From contig BSBM01000036.1 of the NCBI GenBank assembly GCA_027924585.1, positions 2,418,001 through 2,482,000 on the forward strand: a stretch of 64,000 nt of DNA, read 5' to 3'. Position 1 is the stretch's first letter, and every line of letters begins with the position of its first letter. The stretch is from Larix kaempferi (taxonomy: Eukaryota; Streptophyta; Pinopsida; Pinales; Pinaceae). The notes beneath the pieces were generated by a model. That model had not been told where the DNA came from and did not search any database. It saw nothing but the letters and a program-made list of their open reading frames with translations. Both the position numbers and the translations under genes were made by a program. This document shows, in pieces, positions 25,022-38,450 of this stretch.

Positions 25022-26509
25022 CTAGTATGGAGGATGAATCCATGAGATCATTCCATATATTTGAAAAACCTCTTCTTTTTTCCCACTTATTCTAATCCAT
25101 TGTTCAAACAGTAAACTTTTAAAATACTTATCAATAATAAACTTGTCCCATAAGATGTCCACAAATAAGGCTCTCCATAAAAATTTTGCTGCTAGTGCTC
25201 TGGAAAATATATATAATTTTTTTATGCCCCATCCACCATGCTCTATGGGCTTGGCCATACTATCCCATCGTATCAAATGATGCTTCGTTTTGTCACGAGC
25301 TCTAGACCACATAAAATTGTTTATCCTATAGTTAATAACATGTATGATGGATTTTGGAATCTTGCATAGGGATATCCAGTACATGGGAAGATTAACAAAA
25401 AACGATTTAATCAATGTGAGCCTACCCCCAGTGACATCCATCGTAGACACCAATGGCTAATACGCACCTCAAATATTTTGATAAGCCAGTACCAATCCTT
25501 AACCACGTAATTATTTGGTTTAAGAAAATAACCCAAGTATTTGACGCCTTCCACCAATGGCTAGGTACAATAAGGGATAATCTACTTAAAAAAAATTAAC
25601 TCTTCATTCGACATCCCATAGTCACAGAATAGTAGATTTTTTCTCACTAATGTGCACGCTAGAATCTCGGGAAAAGATATTCAATAGTTTTTTGTAGGTT
25701 ATCCATTCAACAACAGTACCTTACCCAAATATCATTACATCATCCACGAAAAGAATATGTGGAATTATAACCACTATTGTTATCTTTATCCCTTTAACAT
25801 TCCTAGACTCCCTCTCCCCCTCAATCAGTCTACTTAAACCTTCAATCATCAATAAGAATAGGAGAGGGGAGAGTGGAAGGCCCTATCTCACTCCTCTCAA
25901 ACTTCTAAAAAAGTTGGTTGGAGAGCCATTAACCAAAACTACATAATTAGTTGCTACAACACATGCCATAATCCAATTAGTAGTAGAAAGAGATAAACCT
26001 ATCTAATGTAAAATTAGTCTAAGAAACCCTGAGTATACCCGATCATACACTTTAGCCAAGTCAAGTTTCAGAACCATATCCTTTATGATTTTTGCCTTGA
26101 TGTTGTGAAAAGCCTCTTGAGCCACCCCTATAGCATCAAGTATATGCCTATTTTCTAAGAAGCCGAATTGCTTTCTAGAAATGTGTCTTGATAGAACATG
26201 CTTGATCCATCTTGCAATAATCTTCGCAATCACCTTATATATTAAATAGCACAAGGAGATTGGATTGTCGTCATTGAAATTTAGTGGACGAGGACACTTC
26301 AGAGTCAATGCTATGTATGTTGAGTTGAGTGCCTCATATATTGAACCAAATGTTCTTGATCCTGCAATTGCTTCAAGAATATCTAAGCCCATAATATCAA
26401 AATATTCCAAGAATAACTCTACTGTCCATCCGTCCGGCCCCGAACTTTTTGATTTTGCAAATCGCTTTAGTACGGACTCAATTACCTCCAACTTGACTGG
26501 ATCATCCAC
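25022..26509 (-). pseudogene. LINE ORF2 reverse transcriptase
   Basis: The frame 26509-26003 has SKSSGPDGWTVELF and KQFGFLENRHILDAI, the conserved early RT blocks of plant LINEs. The catalytic box reads FVDD (minus strand, near 25.75 kb, HILFVDDVMIFG), preceded by a diverged RQGLPLSPLLF-type block near 25.88 kb. The frame 25453-25022 starts with GGRLTLIKSFFVNLPMYW, the post-RT block. At least two frame changes and stops separate these. Confidence 0.85.
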
Positions 26510-27865
26510 TAATGCAGCTTCCTTAGGTTAAAAAATATAGGAAATTTCTGGGCTATATACATTTGGTCTACAATAGATGTTGTACTCGGATAAGAAAATA
26601 ACTGGTGAAAATGACAAGCTACTTCAGCCTCAATATGATGTGGTTCAGAGACCACAGTGCCATCCACCATCCTAATGTCCCAAATAGATTTTTTTTCCCT
26701 CCAGTCATTCACAAATGTATGAAAGTACTTAGTATTTTGATCCCCTTGAGCAATCCAAATTGCTTGGCTTTTTAATCGCCACTTTTCCTCTTCCAATTGT
26801 AAACAGTACATACATGAGGATTCCAGAGATGTCAATCTTTTAATAACTTGTGGGGGCATGTGTCCACTCTTATAAACTGCATGAATATGCTCCATTTCCT
26901 TCTCACATTCCAACAACTCTATAGATAGCTCCTCCTTTCTCTCTTTTCCCCACTTCTTCACAGCCGATTTTAGAAAATGAAGCTTTTTTACCAATATTTT
27001 CATAGCAAATTGATGTGTGAAGTTGTTTATCTTTTGCCATTCAATGCTAATCATGTCTTTGAAATTTGATTCTTTGTTCCATGAGTGATTAAATTTAAAT
27101 GGGTAATAAGTATTATGTCTAATGGGATCCAGCTTAAGAAAATTGGAGAGTGGTAAGAAATAGGTAGGAACTTAGTCTAGGTCCTATAACTGAACATGGA
27201 CTCCAATAGAGCATCTCATATCAGAAATCTATCAATTTCTTTGCAAGTCCATCCTCTCGCGTCCTCTTATTTCTCCATGTGGGTTCCAAAGAGTTCTTTC
27301 TAATATCTATTAAACCAACAGATTGAAAATATTGACTAAATAATCCCCTAGTGGATCTAATTGAGCTCAGCTACCCTAGATTTCCACCACACCAAAATTC
27401 AAGTTCAGGTCCCCACCTATTATCAAAGATGGAAGCTGAAAAATACCATCATATTTTACCTTTACCCAAAAAATTCTCGCTCCTTATAAGGCCCATAACA
27501 ATTAATTAAGTTCAATTCAACATCAAACCCTACATACTTCCCTAAAATTAGGATGTCTGCCGAAGTATGATAAGGTTTGAAGCGAACTCTCTTAGGATTC
27601 CAAGCTAAAAGTAACCCTCTAGACGAACATGTTGGTTCAATAGTAGCAATTTCCCAACCTGGTACAATATTTGCAAGAAAAGCTCGAGCCTTCTTGATCG
27701 AGACCATTGTCTTTTGCAGAAAATAATGTTAGGTGAATGTGAAGTTATGAGCCTCTTGAGGGATAGTTTTTTGGATTTCCCCCCACTCCACGAATGTTGA
27801 GAGACATAACTATCATCTTTTTTCCCTAGCCAAGGCTTTGTTAAATATAATAGCATGGTGTCCAT
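26509..27865 (-). pseudogene. LINE ORF2 endonuclease and EN-RT linker
   Basis: Endonuclease pieces: a NIRGVGG-like start near 27.81 kb, TMVSIKKARAFLANIVPGW and GLLLAWNP in the frame 27707-27462, and LNLINCYGP. The Glu usually found in the QET motif reads as Lys. The linker frame 27054-26509 has the AIWIAQGDQNTKYFH motif that precedes RT in plant LINEs. Frameshifts separate endonuclease from linker. Confidence 0.75.
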
Positions 27866-28107
27866 TAGATGGGGAAAAACCCCCGAGTGTCAATGTCTCT
27901 GTCGATCTCTAACAAGTCCCAGAGGATACCTTTCTAGCACTTCTCGTTTTTAGTGGGGATAATTATGCGGCTAAACCTCCCTTAATAGCACCTTTCAATA
28001 TCTTTTCTTTTCTCGAAGGTTGAATTTTTGGATCTATGTTGTTGTTGAAAGACCCATCTGGCATAATACCCAGATCCTTTTTGGGATAGTACCTACAAAA
28101 ATTGGAA

Positions 28108-29700
28108 TCATATCATTTTTAACAATATCACTAATGATAGGGGAAAATAATTGTTTGTTAATGGCCTCCCTATTGTCTCCTTATCCACCCTATCAATCCC
28201 CATCTCCACAGGAAAACCCGAAGAAGACACAAAAGATTTTAATTCCCTCTCCTCCATGATAGGCATAATGTTTCCCTCACGACCTTGTATAGGGTCTCCA
28301 TAGGCTTGTCCCACTCTCTCCAAAGTTTGTATTACCCCTGGAGTTGATTGATCAGGTTTATCCCCACCCAGCACATACGAATTCTCAGTAGCATCGTTCG
28401 TGAACCCCCCAAATGTGTCTCTGGAACCACAGATTCCCCACAATATATGTTTTCCCCGAGGAGCTTCTGAACAAAGGTACTACTAGAAATATGAAAATTT
28501 TCATCTAAACTGTGAAAGAGTGCAAGAACTAAAGAATTTAACTTACCAATTATCGTAGTGTCGCCTCCTCCGACTCATCGATGTCATAGATGCCATCTGA
28601 TAACCATTCCCCAAATTTTTCCATAGACTCCTCATTGTCAAAGTAGTTCTTATTGATTTGCAATTTTTCCATACATGTCCCACTTCTCGACACTTGGTGC
28701 ATCTAAAGGGTATACCATAGTAATCTAGAGGATGGAAGAAGGTTCTATCCCTCCATTCTATCTCCATCCCGTCCAAGAATCCTTTGGTGATGTCCACCTC
28801 TACTAACAATCTTCCAACCCTTTTGTCCATCCCTTTAAGAACCTCATCCTCAACATGGAGGAATATTCCCAAATGGTTCCCAACAGCTTAAAATGCTTCC
28901 CAGTGCCACATAACCAAGGGAAGATGTGGCAAAAGAACCCATATATGCTGAAATCGAAGATTTTCCGTTCATGGGTCAAACGTCAAGTTCCATCTTTTTA
29001 GCATGAGACTTCCATGACTTTTCAGCCAGGTCTTGTTTAATACCATAGTGGCATCTTCATCCTATCGAAAGATAAATCCATACCAACCCCTGGATAAGAT
29101 GGATATTCCAGGACAATAACCTATGAGAGGTTTCCAGACTGAGCCAACCTAGACTCCTATATCCCCACTCTGCATGGCCTTATAACTAAACTTTCCTACC
29201 AGGCCAGTAAAAGAAAGGCTGACAACATGTTCCAAACCACTATCCTTACCCAGCACCATCTTATGCCCGTCTGCGCATAAATTCTAACACTTAGTCCTCT
29301 TGTAATACCTATGGCCATGCCCAGAAGCAATGCCTACAATCTTCTTAACATGATGTGCAGATAAAGCATGGTGATTTTTTTATTTGACTATAAGTTCCAG
29401 AGGTATATCACCTTCATGTAACTAATTCCCACCACTAGACTTGTGTAACCCCATAGTAGGGTTGGATGTTACTTCCTCTTTGTCTGCCACCGAGTCAACC
29501 AGTACCTGCGATGACAGATTTCCAGTTACTTTTGTCCCGACATTATTCCTAGGATTTCCTCTTTTTTTCGAGTGCTTCTTATAGTAAAGTTCCCAATATA
29601 CATGGTCAGGCTGTAAAATGTCGACTCTCTCCTATCTTTCATCAGAGGTCACATATTCGTCACTAGTGGCATTCCCTATGTGAGGGTTTGTGTCTCCATG
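28108..29700 (-). pseudogene. LINE ORF1 (gag-like, CCHC knuckle)
   Basis: The frame 28872-28543 contains RVGRLLVEVDITKGFLDGME and a CCHC knuckle CTKCREVGHVWKNC, the signature of plant LINE ORF1 (DUF4283 plus zf-CCHC). Upstream sequence to about 29.7 kb is the rest of ORF1 in broken frames. The frame 28443-28108 is the C-terminal tail. Nucleic-acid chaperone function is known for the family; this copy is broken. Confidence 0.75.
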
Positions 29701-29982
29701 CTGAGAGTGAAAACCAAGTGGTCCACACCACTAAAAACCCAAATACTACATAAAAGTCTTTGTAGACTACCACGTATCACCACAGTGCAACCAGTGAAGA
29801 AACTAGGCAGTTACCAATAAACCCCATCAAATCCAGTAAAAAACGAGGGGCCCTAAAACCCTTGCAGCATGGTAGCAAATAAATTCCAAAACCATGAGCA
29901 ATATAACTATAAAGCCTAATCCCATCTTGTTGTAAACCCTCAATTTGTTCAAACCCTTAAAAAAATGTTATTATTAATACAT

Positions 29983-31834
29983 GAAGTAACTATTGTGGCA
30001 TCAATTACCAACTATTGCATTATCAAAACAAACAAAACATAATCAATATTTAACAAACCTTGTAATTTATTTAGATCCTAATGTTAAACTTAGCTACCGT
30101 ACCAATACCATTTTTCCTTTGAAATGAAATGAAGGTGAAAAGATAAATCATCAAAACCACAATATAACATTGAACTAGTTTTACCAATATATGTTATGTG
30201 ATGAAATTTTTAATTAAAAGGAATGATCTTTAATATTTACGTCGATAAATGTTTCTTTCTACGAATGATCTTCTAGGCACTATTCTATTTTATTCTATTC
30301 CCAGATTTGTCGTCATCTTATCGTTCCATAAACAGTCCACTACTACGTTGTCCACTACACAGCCGCCATTGGAAACCCACGACCGGCGATGTGACTTTCT
30401 CACGGCAACATTCTTTTCTTCGAAAATCTGATTTGGAGCAAACTTTTGATTGGTGTGACTTCATGGAAATCTGGCATCTTGTGAGTCGTGACTTGACCTC
30501 AATCTCTACTGCGTCGAATCCCAGTCGCTTCTGTCACCTGTCAGCAGAGTGTGAGGAAGGACTTGGTCTGGAAGAATGTTTTAGAAGGCTTTTGACTCAG
30601 ACAACACAGCGCCATACTTTTCAACTTGATTCCCAGAGCAGAGCGAATGCAACTAGAGCTGCATTGGACACCCGTGATGCCTGCCTGTAAGACTTGTAAG
30701 TACACAACAATTCGAATCTTTTTTTTCATAATACGATGCCGTCTGCAGCCTGAAATCCATAGATATTGGAATGAGAGAGGAATTATTTGTCCATCGTCAT
30801 TATCACACGAGGAAGGTCGATCTATCCGACTTGAAATGAAATTGCGCCTCCACAGTTTTTCGAGCTCGTGACCTATGGACCGCAGGGGGTTTCCGTTTTG
30901 ACTGTGTCGCCAGGTGGGTCCACATTCATTATTCTCTCGGCAAACGATCAACCAATAACTGAAATACGCATGGTCAAATCACACTAAAACCCTAACTGCT
31001 TCCTCTGGAGTCGAGAGCAGGGATCAAATTTGAGTCGAGGAGTCGAGAGCATAAACAGTTTTCCCAAAATCTTTCCATTCAAAATCCCAGCAAGGCCAAC
31101 TTAAAATTCGAAAACAACACAGTGCAGTTGTATAATCGTGGCACAAACATCGGGAAAGCAAGAACTGTAGTGTAGTGGGTGACAACAGCATTGGGATGAA
31201 CACCACTATCATGGTTCTCGCAGGCAAACTGCTATTGAACGAGAATGCAATCAGTGAAGTTTCCCGCTAAATACTTGGACTAGGATTTCAAGGCGAGTGA
31301 ATTTCCTCTGCGTTTTTAAAGACCATGAGGTTTCCTATTCTTATTGCAATATTGTTGTACTGAGGGCTCTCTCATAAGCCAAGAATGTACACGTACTCTC
31401 ACTCTCTAATAGTTTTTTTTCAATATTTTGTTTCTTTCAAAGGGAAAAAAATCCATATATTTGTGTATTCCCAAATTTTCTCCATTATTTTTCAATATGA
31501 CCAACTTTGTCTTAATTTCCAAAAAATGAGAGTGACTCTAAACATAAGTTTAGGTGGCTCTAAACTATGTGTTCTAGAGAGGACTAATGAGCCATCATCT
31601 TCAAGTTGATTCATGTGTCTTAATCATTTAATGCTTCCAAGAGGAAGGTATTTGGGGAAATTATTCTCTCGGGAAAAGGAAGGTGCAGATCTGTTATTCT
31701 CTTGGGAAAAGGAAGGTGCGGATCTGAGTTTCTTGTGTGAGTCGCCCTATAGAATTGGGAATGGGGATGGATTATTGGGTAAGTCATCAATTGAATTGAA
31801 GTCATCCTTAAATTATTTATCAATTGGGGGTTGA
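29983..31834. other. Unassigned region, less AT-rich at 30.3-31.3 kb
   Basis: The base composition at 30.3-31.3 kb is more balanced than the surroundings. Overlapping plus (30307-30690, 127 aa) and minus (30951-30541, 136 aa) frames exist, but neither has a recognised domain. A strong plant-type donor (cttgtaagt) sits at 30697-30705. It could be a pseudogene fragment or a promoter region. A 33-bp tandem duplication lies at its right side. Confidence 0.35.
31661..31726. repeat. 33-bp tandem duplication
   Basis: Units at 31661-31693 and 31694-31726 (ttattctctcgggaaaagg), with three mismatches or fewer by eye. Confidence 0.85.
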
Positions 31835-34625
31835 CACAGTAAGTTAGATTGTTAATCTAATAGTCATTCAGTCAGTCAGTTCGTTTACTTAGTCAAGTAA
31901 TTCGACCTCTCGTGCTAGAGTATGAATCTATCTCACCCTGTATTTTGTGGGTAACCAACCTATCGATCTCACCTTGTCTGAAGGTGTAGGAGTCGACCAT
32001 TTCCTGAGAAGAAGTCTATCCTTATCAGTGATTGAGTAGAGAGTTGTTCTAAGTTATGGTTCGTGGTCACGACTGAAGGCCAAAGAGGAAATTAGAGAGT
32101 GCAACTGCTATGCACTCCTTTACTGTTGTGAGCATCAGAGTGGTATTAAATTTGTCTAGTTGTTAAATTGTGTCTATGCGCCCTAAATTTGTGTTGTCTT
32201 CCATGTTGCAAGATTGATCCGGGTTGGTTTGAGTCGGTCCAATAGAGTGATGAAGTTCGTTTTGAATCCTCAGTCACATGCCCAATCATCATAAGCACAC
32301 CCTAAACTATTGAATCTTCCTAGTATCAGTTGTGCATCTGAACTTACTAGTTCCTTGTTGTCGAGGGACCATTGAGTTGTGAAAGGATACATTCTTGGTG
32401 ATGTGTGGGGCAAGTGATGTGGACCACAAGCTAGCTTAGTTTACGCGATGTGTCTATGATTGTGGAGGTAAACCATATCTAATTGTCTGTCCCTTGATTT
32501 TGTGTGTGATTTTGAGATGTGGATTGAGTTGTATTGAGTACGAAGTGGATTGGAATATAGTGGTATGGAGCGTGGAATTGTCTGATGAGACTAGAGAAGG
32601 TTGCATCCTCTTTTCAAATGACCAAATTTGGGTGGTCTTTTTATGCACACGTTGAATAGCACTCGGAGGAAGGTGGAACCTAAGGGACTGTTGAGCAGTG
32701 AAGGGGTACCTTCTTGGTGTTGTGTGGGGTGATTATTATGGAACCCAAGCTGGTTGGGTCTGATTGAGTTATGTGAAACTCTGAGCATATTTTTCTAGTC
32801 CAGCATTCCCTCCATTACCCTTGTATATTATTAACCCAATAGAGGCTAGCTTGGCTTAAGAAATGAGTGTGTGACTGTGAAAGCTTGTTAACCCGGTAGA
32901 GGCTGGCTTGGATGTGGCCTTGTGCCTATTTGATTATAAGCAAGCTTGGGATAATTACCCTTTCCTTAGGAAAATCATGCCTAGCATGGGGGTGGCCTCT
33001 TAGCAGAAAGATTATATGCTAGACAGAGTGCCTACAATTTGGTGGAAAATTTCTCTTGCATAGTCAGTTGCTCGAAGAAACTTCATTTAAGATAGTGTTA
33101 TTTGATGTCTTAATTGTGTTATCACATTTCCATTGTATGAATGTTTATAGAATTGATGATGATGCATGTTGAAAAATAGTGATTGTGAATATGAGTTGCT
33201 TAGTTACAAGTAATCATGATTCTTGATATCTAAGTGTTGAATACATGATATTGCACTTCATGAAATGCTTGCATATAGATGATTTTTGTATATAAAGTCT
33301 CATTACGCATGTAGCGCTAACTTTGCAAGAATTAAGAGAGTTTTTATTGCAAGTTAAGTTGCCACACAATGTTATCTTGTGTGGTGGTATATTCACAATG
33401 CTTAAAGGCAGTTGCGCAGTGGATGGCATTGTGGTCTAGTTCTGCATGTGTGGTATATCTATGCTATAAAGTATTGGTAAGTGTGGAAGTGTTCCAGATT
33501 AAATTAGTGTACATAATATTGCGTGTGGAATAAAGTGTGATGCGTGTAGTGCATCCCTTATTGTATGGATATTATGTGGGGTAGAGATTAGACATAAAAT
33601 TGTCTTGGTGTCATATGTAAGAAAGAACATCATGGACGAGATAGAGTGGTATCAAAGTAGTGGTTTCAACACTAGACCTTTGAGTGTAGAAATGACCCAG
33701 TGTGATAATGTTAAAGTGACTATCAGTATTAATTAATGTGCTATCTAATAAAAATTATCTTTTTGCACAACACTAACACCAACAATAGTAAGATCAATAT
33801 AGCAAAGGAAAAAAGGAAACGAGTTGAAGAATCAGGAAGATTATCTAGTTGAATGATCATCATGGATGATGCACAAGATCACTTTGAACATGAAGAAGAT
33901 GTTATGGGAGAAGATGTTCATGGTGGTAATGCATAAACATAGTCTAATGGAAGGAGTGTTTAAATCACACATCCGGATATGGCTGAAACTATGAGGAATT
34001 TCAATGAAATACTGACTAAGGAACATGAAGAGAAGCATCATATCAACATTTCCATACTGCATATCTTGACATACCTTAAACATAAATTCAATTTGGGATC
34101 AAATTAGAATAATGGAAGTAAGAATGGAAAGAGTGTGAGCAATCACTCTAGAGGAAGATTGTGATGTCTAGAAAGGGGTGCACTAGGAGGATAATGAGCA
34201 CATCTCCATCAAACACCTCGAGCAGAATACTAAGTAGATAAGGGAACTTATCATACAATTTAGAGGTTTTAGCTCGAAGACCTAAGAGAACGAATCCTCG
34301 TAGAGAGAGATCATCTAGAGAATTCAGGAAGGTAATGTTGCCTACATTCGATGGATAAAGTAAGATAGGACAGGGGGTTGAAGCAAGGATTCTTGGAATT
34401 AAGAAGTACTTTAGGATCTGCAAATAGACATGGAATGAGAAGGATAGGGTTTCCATCTTTAATTTGAATGGAAAAGCTTCAGCCTAGTCTGAGCACCTTT
34501 GGCAAGTGAAGGGCCTTGAAGAAAGAAAGATTGAATGGAAGAAGTTTGAAAAGTATTTCAAGTAGAAATATCTTTCGAAAAGGTACTATGATAGTAAGTC
34601 CAAATATAGGCGATTTTATACTCAT
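31835..34625 (+). mobile_element. Ty3/gypsy relic: LTR-like sequence, PBS, gag
   Basis: A gypsy-type PBS (tggtatcaaagtag) lies at about 33648, followed by a gag relic to 34620. The 1.8 kb upstream is probably its long LTR, with internal duplications (cttcttggtg.tgtgtgggg near 32390 and 32710; aacccaatagaggctagctt near 32835 and 32895). The 5' LTR edge is uncertain. The element ends abruptly near 34625; no protease, RT or integrase follows. Confidence 0.6.
33860..34620 (+). pseudogene. Ty3/gypsy gag remnant
   Basis: The plus strand reads LPTFDG near 34338, then ILGIKKYFRICK, DRVSIFNLNGKASA, and KKFEKYFK...YLSKRYYDSKSK up to 34605. These are the conserved blocks of the plant gypsy gag (retrotransposon gag domain). 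Stops, such as one just after LPTFDG, and the truncation make it non-functional. Confidence 0.8.
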
Positions 34626-35560
34626 TGTTGGGGATAATAATGGTATATTGATTACCTAACTATCACACACATAAATTGTCAATCTAGGAACATTATCTTT
34701 CAAGGCTACGTGCAAAGTATATGCAGATGTAATCCCTTCCTAATGCTAGTAAAATAATTCTTGATGCAGTACAACTACTGAGATAGAGTAGCATTCAATC
34801 ATTCACCCAATTAAAATAGGAATCCAACTACTATCACTCTGTTGAAAAGGAAAGAAATACACACTCTGTTATGAAAACATATAAATTCTAAAAAAAACAC
34901 ACTATTGTAACAACTTTTAGATTTGAAATCAACCTACGTTCATCCACACAAATATGGAAATAAATCTTAACTACCACCCACAACTGTAACTATCCATTTG
35001 TTAAGAAAACTTCTATTTGTAGGTATTAAAAGGAAAACTAATATTCCTACCTATCAAATAGAACTTGCTCGAAAAGTAATAACTGAAACCAATCATTAAT
35101 AAATTCTCAGAAAATCGTTCCTCATATGAAATTGAAGGTGCAGTGTAACACTTATCCAATCAACGCTTTCTGCTAATCAAATTCAATCTAAGAAACTAAT
35201 TAAGAAATGAAATTAAGTAACAACAATCCAAATCTAATCTTTTGAATAAATCACACCAATCTTCAATTTTCGAAACCTTATGGCATTAACTTCTAGAATC
35301 GATTATGTAATACATGATTAAACACACTATAACAACTATCTAATAAATTAACAATTCATAAGAGCAACTCCTGGTCAGTGAAGGGGGGCCTTCCTTCTCT
35401 AACCAAGGTTGCAACGCACACTTAAAGACTCAAGAAATAAAAAAGAGAATTGATATTATAAAAATGGTCAAAATTGATTACAAGACATGACAACATATTG
35501 CTTATGCTCTCCTTCTCCAAGTCTTAATCCTCTTTGTTCTACCCCCTGTGACCCACGAGA
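34626..35560. other. Unassigned sequence
   Basis: Starts with tgttggggataataatgg directly after the broken gag, which could be an inserted LTR end. No protein domain, PBS or second copy was found in the window. Confidence 0.4.
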
Positions 35561-38450
35561 TTGTTGGAAATACTGAGGTGGGGGTGAAACATTTTTTAGT
35601 ACTTTTTACAATTTCAAACATTAATTCTATCATGTAAACATTAACCATTCACAATTTCATTCATCATCACATAAACCATACACAGTGCACAAGACATTTA
35701 TTGTGGAAACCTAAACGGGAGAAAACTACAAAATTATTTTCTTATATTAATAACAAGATTACATTCATAGGAAGTACCAACTTCCAATATTCTCCAACAC
35801 CAATAGGAAGGAGGCACCAACCCCCCTGATTTCTAGGCACCAACCTGAAGGAAGCTCCAACTTCCGGATTTATCAACATCGACTGGAAGGAGGCTCCAAC
35901 CCCCTAATTTACAGGAACCAACCTGAACTAGGAAGCTCCAACTCCTTGATTTACCAGCATTGAATGGAAGGAAGTTACAACTCCCTATCCTTTCCCTATC
36001 CTGCCACCCTGATATGAAGAAGATCAATCTTCCATTGTTACTGTATCACTGTCACAACCTATACCTCTATCACTATATCTATCAATTTGTACATGTATCA
36101 CTTCCTTGGTAAACATGTACCTGTACCATTATCTCTGTCAACCTATATCACTACATGACTACCTATGTCAACCTATCACAATAAATATCTCTGAACAATG
36201 CTCTAATCACTATCTTTGCAACTTGTATCTCTATCTCTGTCAACATGTACTTGTATCTCTATCTCTGTCAACATGTACTTGTATCTATGTCTCTATACCT
36301 GTATCAGTTTCCCTTTCATAATCACTGTATCTCTATCTCATTTCCACAATCACCATCTTTGACACAATGCCACTATTAATGTTGTAATGCCACAATCAAT
36401 GTCTCATTGTATCAATATCTGTCACACTATATAATCCTGTACATGCCTCAAATATATACTCAGAAACAATCATCCATTGATTTCATTTTCATCCTCAACT
36501 TTTACATCATAGACATTTTCAAATCATTGAACATTCCAAGAGATGAGCCATATTCAAAACATAACCAGGGACTATACCAAGATATCCACTATGATCTATG
36601 CCAAGACCATCATACAATATTCCAGATAATCATCAATATCTATGTCAATATCATCATACAATATGCTCATATATCATCAATATCTATGCCAAGATAATAT
36701 CAATATCTATCCCCATATAACATCAAGATCTATATCAACAAATAACCAAGATCTATGTCAACAAATCACCAAGATAGCTACCAAGATTTATCCAAATATA
36801 ACCATCATCATAGCCTCCATAACATATTCAATGACTTCAAACAGATATAGTAAGTGAGAAGCTCACATACCAAGATCAAACATGAACTCTATGCATGCAA
36901 GACATGTGCCATCACAAAAGAAACCAACAAGCATTAACCATATGTTTAACAAGATAACAATATGAAGAAACAATAGACAAACAAAAAAAATCTCTATATC
37001 ATGTCATCACATAGCCCTTTCAACAAACTTTCCAACGAGCCAATAATTTCGTAATTATGATATCGTATGAGAAAGTTATGCCAATTTTAGTGAATCTCCT
37101 CAACTCAAAAATTTATCCTCTACAAAGTTTCAGACTTTTTTCCAAGAGGTGCGCATCAACAAAGAGACACTTGGATTAATGATAAAATGAAAATTGTGAT
37201 CTTCTATTTATACACTTCATCATGCCTAGAAGCTTCTTTTAGGGTTTCCTTAAACTCATCCTTAATTTTTGGATCTCCATATTTTAAGGGGGTCTCAAGG
37301 GTTAGTACCCCACTTCAAGGATCCATCATGATACTTCATACAAAAAATTCAAGGTCACTCCATATCTTCTCAAAGGGGCCTTAGGGATTGTCGATTGCAT
37401 CATCATACTTGGTGGATACATCATTATTATTTGTGGGGTGCCTTGCCCCTTCATGTGGTACAATGGACCAATGTACCACAAATTTTGGGGTCATGTGGAC
37501 CAAACATCATTATTTTGGGGATACTTCACGATTCACACCAACTTTGGGGACTCTTTATAACCTTCTCCACCATGGGTCATGTAACCCCAAATTCATGGGA
37601 AAGTGGAACAAACACCATTGTTTCAGGGTTTCTTCCCCTTTATTTCAACATTGTATTATGTACCAATCCTTATTACTTCGGGGAATACTTCTCATGGTCA
37701 TATGGGCCAATCCTTATGGCCATGTGGACACCATCACCATTAATTTCAGGGTTATGTGGACCCATCATCATGATTTTGGGAGATTTTCCACACTTCATCC
37801 CAATATTCTTTACACCAACCTTAGGGTATCTCTAGGGCCTTCTCCAACATGGGTTATGTGACCCCAACCACGTGGTCATGTGGACCCAACACCACTATTT
37901 TAGGGATTTCTTCATATTTCTTAACGACGTTTCTTAGGGATACCTTTAGCGACTTCCTTACACTTTTTATCATCATGGTCATGTGACCCATCATAATGGT
38001 CATGTGATCCATCATCATGGTCATGTGGCCAAACATCATATCTTTAGGAAATTCTTCACACTTCTTCGAGACATTTTAGGGACTCCTTTACACTCCACAT
38101 CATCATGATCATTAGGGTGTTCTCTAGGGGATTTATACCACTTTTGTACAACTCAAAGTGTCTTCCTGTGAGGGTCGTGTGCAACCACTATGCCATAAGG
38201 GGACCACTTTGGAGTTATGTACACTTGTAAAAAGGATTCTTCTTCAAGGGATTCCTTAGGATCATTAGGGTCTTCTCTAGGGGATTCAAGGCTTCATCGA
38301 ACATTCCCATACAATATATCTCTATTACAACCACACCATCATTATCATCCCGACATCAATGGAAACACTACAGATCTCTTCACCCTTTTGACATAAATGA
38401 CATTCTGTTTGACATCAATGACAACTTATTCTAATAAAGATTACATCTTT
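35561..38450. repeat. Low-complexity and minisatellite zone
   Basis: Successive short-period repeats. About 35760-36000 has alternating caccaac...ctccaac motifs. About 36060-36330 has degenerate atctctatctctgtcaacatg repeats. About 36590-36790 has repeats of atcaatatctatgtcaa and aagatctatgtcaac. About 37400-38050 has degenerate units of 40-60 bp around catgtggaccca, and 37960-38035 has 22-bp copies of catcatggtcatgtg. It may be one long LTR or UTR: tgttggaaatactgagg opens it at about 35563 and a PBS-like atcatatcagagtaac closes it at about 38463. The open frames in it are products of the repeats. Confidence 0.65.

Larger units (their letters stand above)
23115..29968 (-). mobile_element. LINE (non-LTR retrotransposon, plant L1 type), degenerate, with 14-bp target duplication
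   Basis: The 14-mer tattattaatacat at 23101-23114 is repeated exactly at 29969-29982. The enclosed 6.85 kb on the minus strand has the full LINE order: ORF1 with a CCHC knuckle (about 28.5-29.7 kb), endonuclease (27.4-27.87), RT (25.0-26.5), zinc-binding region and RNase H (23.83-24.9). A short A-run (plus-strand T-run at 23114-23120) abuts the left duplication, as expected for a 3' tail. ORFs are broken by frameshifts and stops, so this is a full-length but dead copy. Confidence 0.9.

Noticed and set aside
30540-30690. Plus-strand peptide with ECEEGLGLEECFRRLL, resembling the Cys/Glu-rich block of PSK precursors
   Set aside because: No DYIYTQ-like peptide follows, no signal peptide can be joined upstream, and the match is short. 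Treated as chance.
36060-36800. Regularly spaced repeats that could be taken for a CRISPR array
   Set aside because: Units are degenerate, short and without unique spacers, and the context is a plant nuclear genome.
37388-37861. Plus-strand frame of 157 codons and an overlapping one of 146
   Set aside because: Both are built on repeated catgtggaccca-type units and show no domain; low-complexity artefacts.
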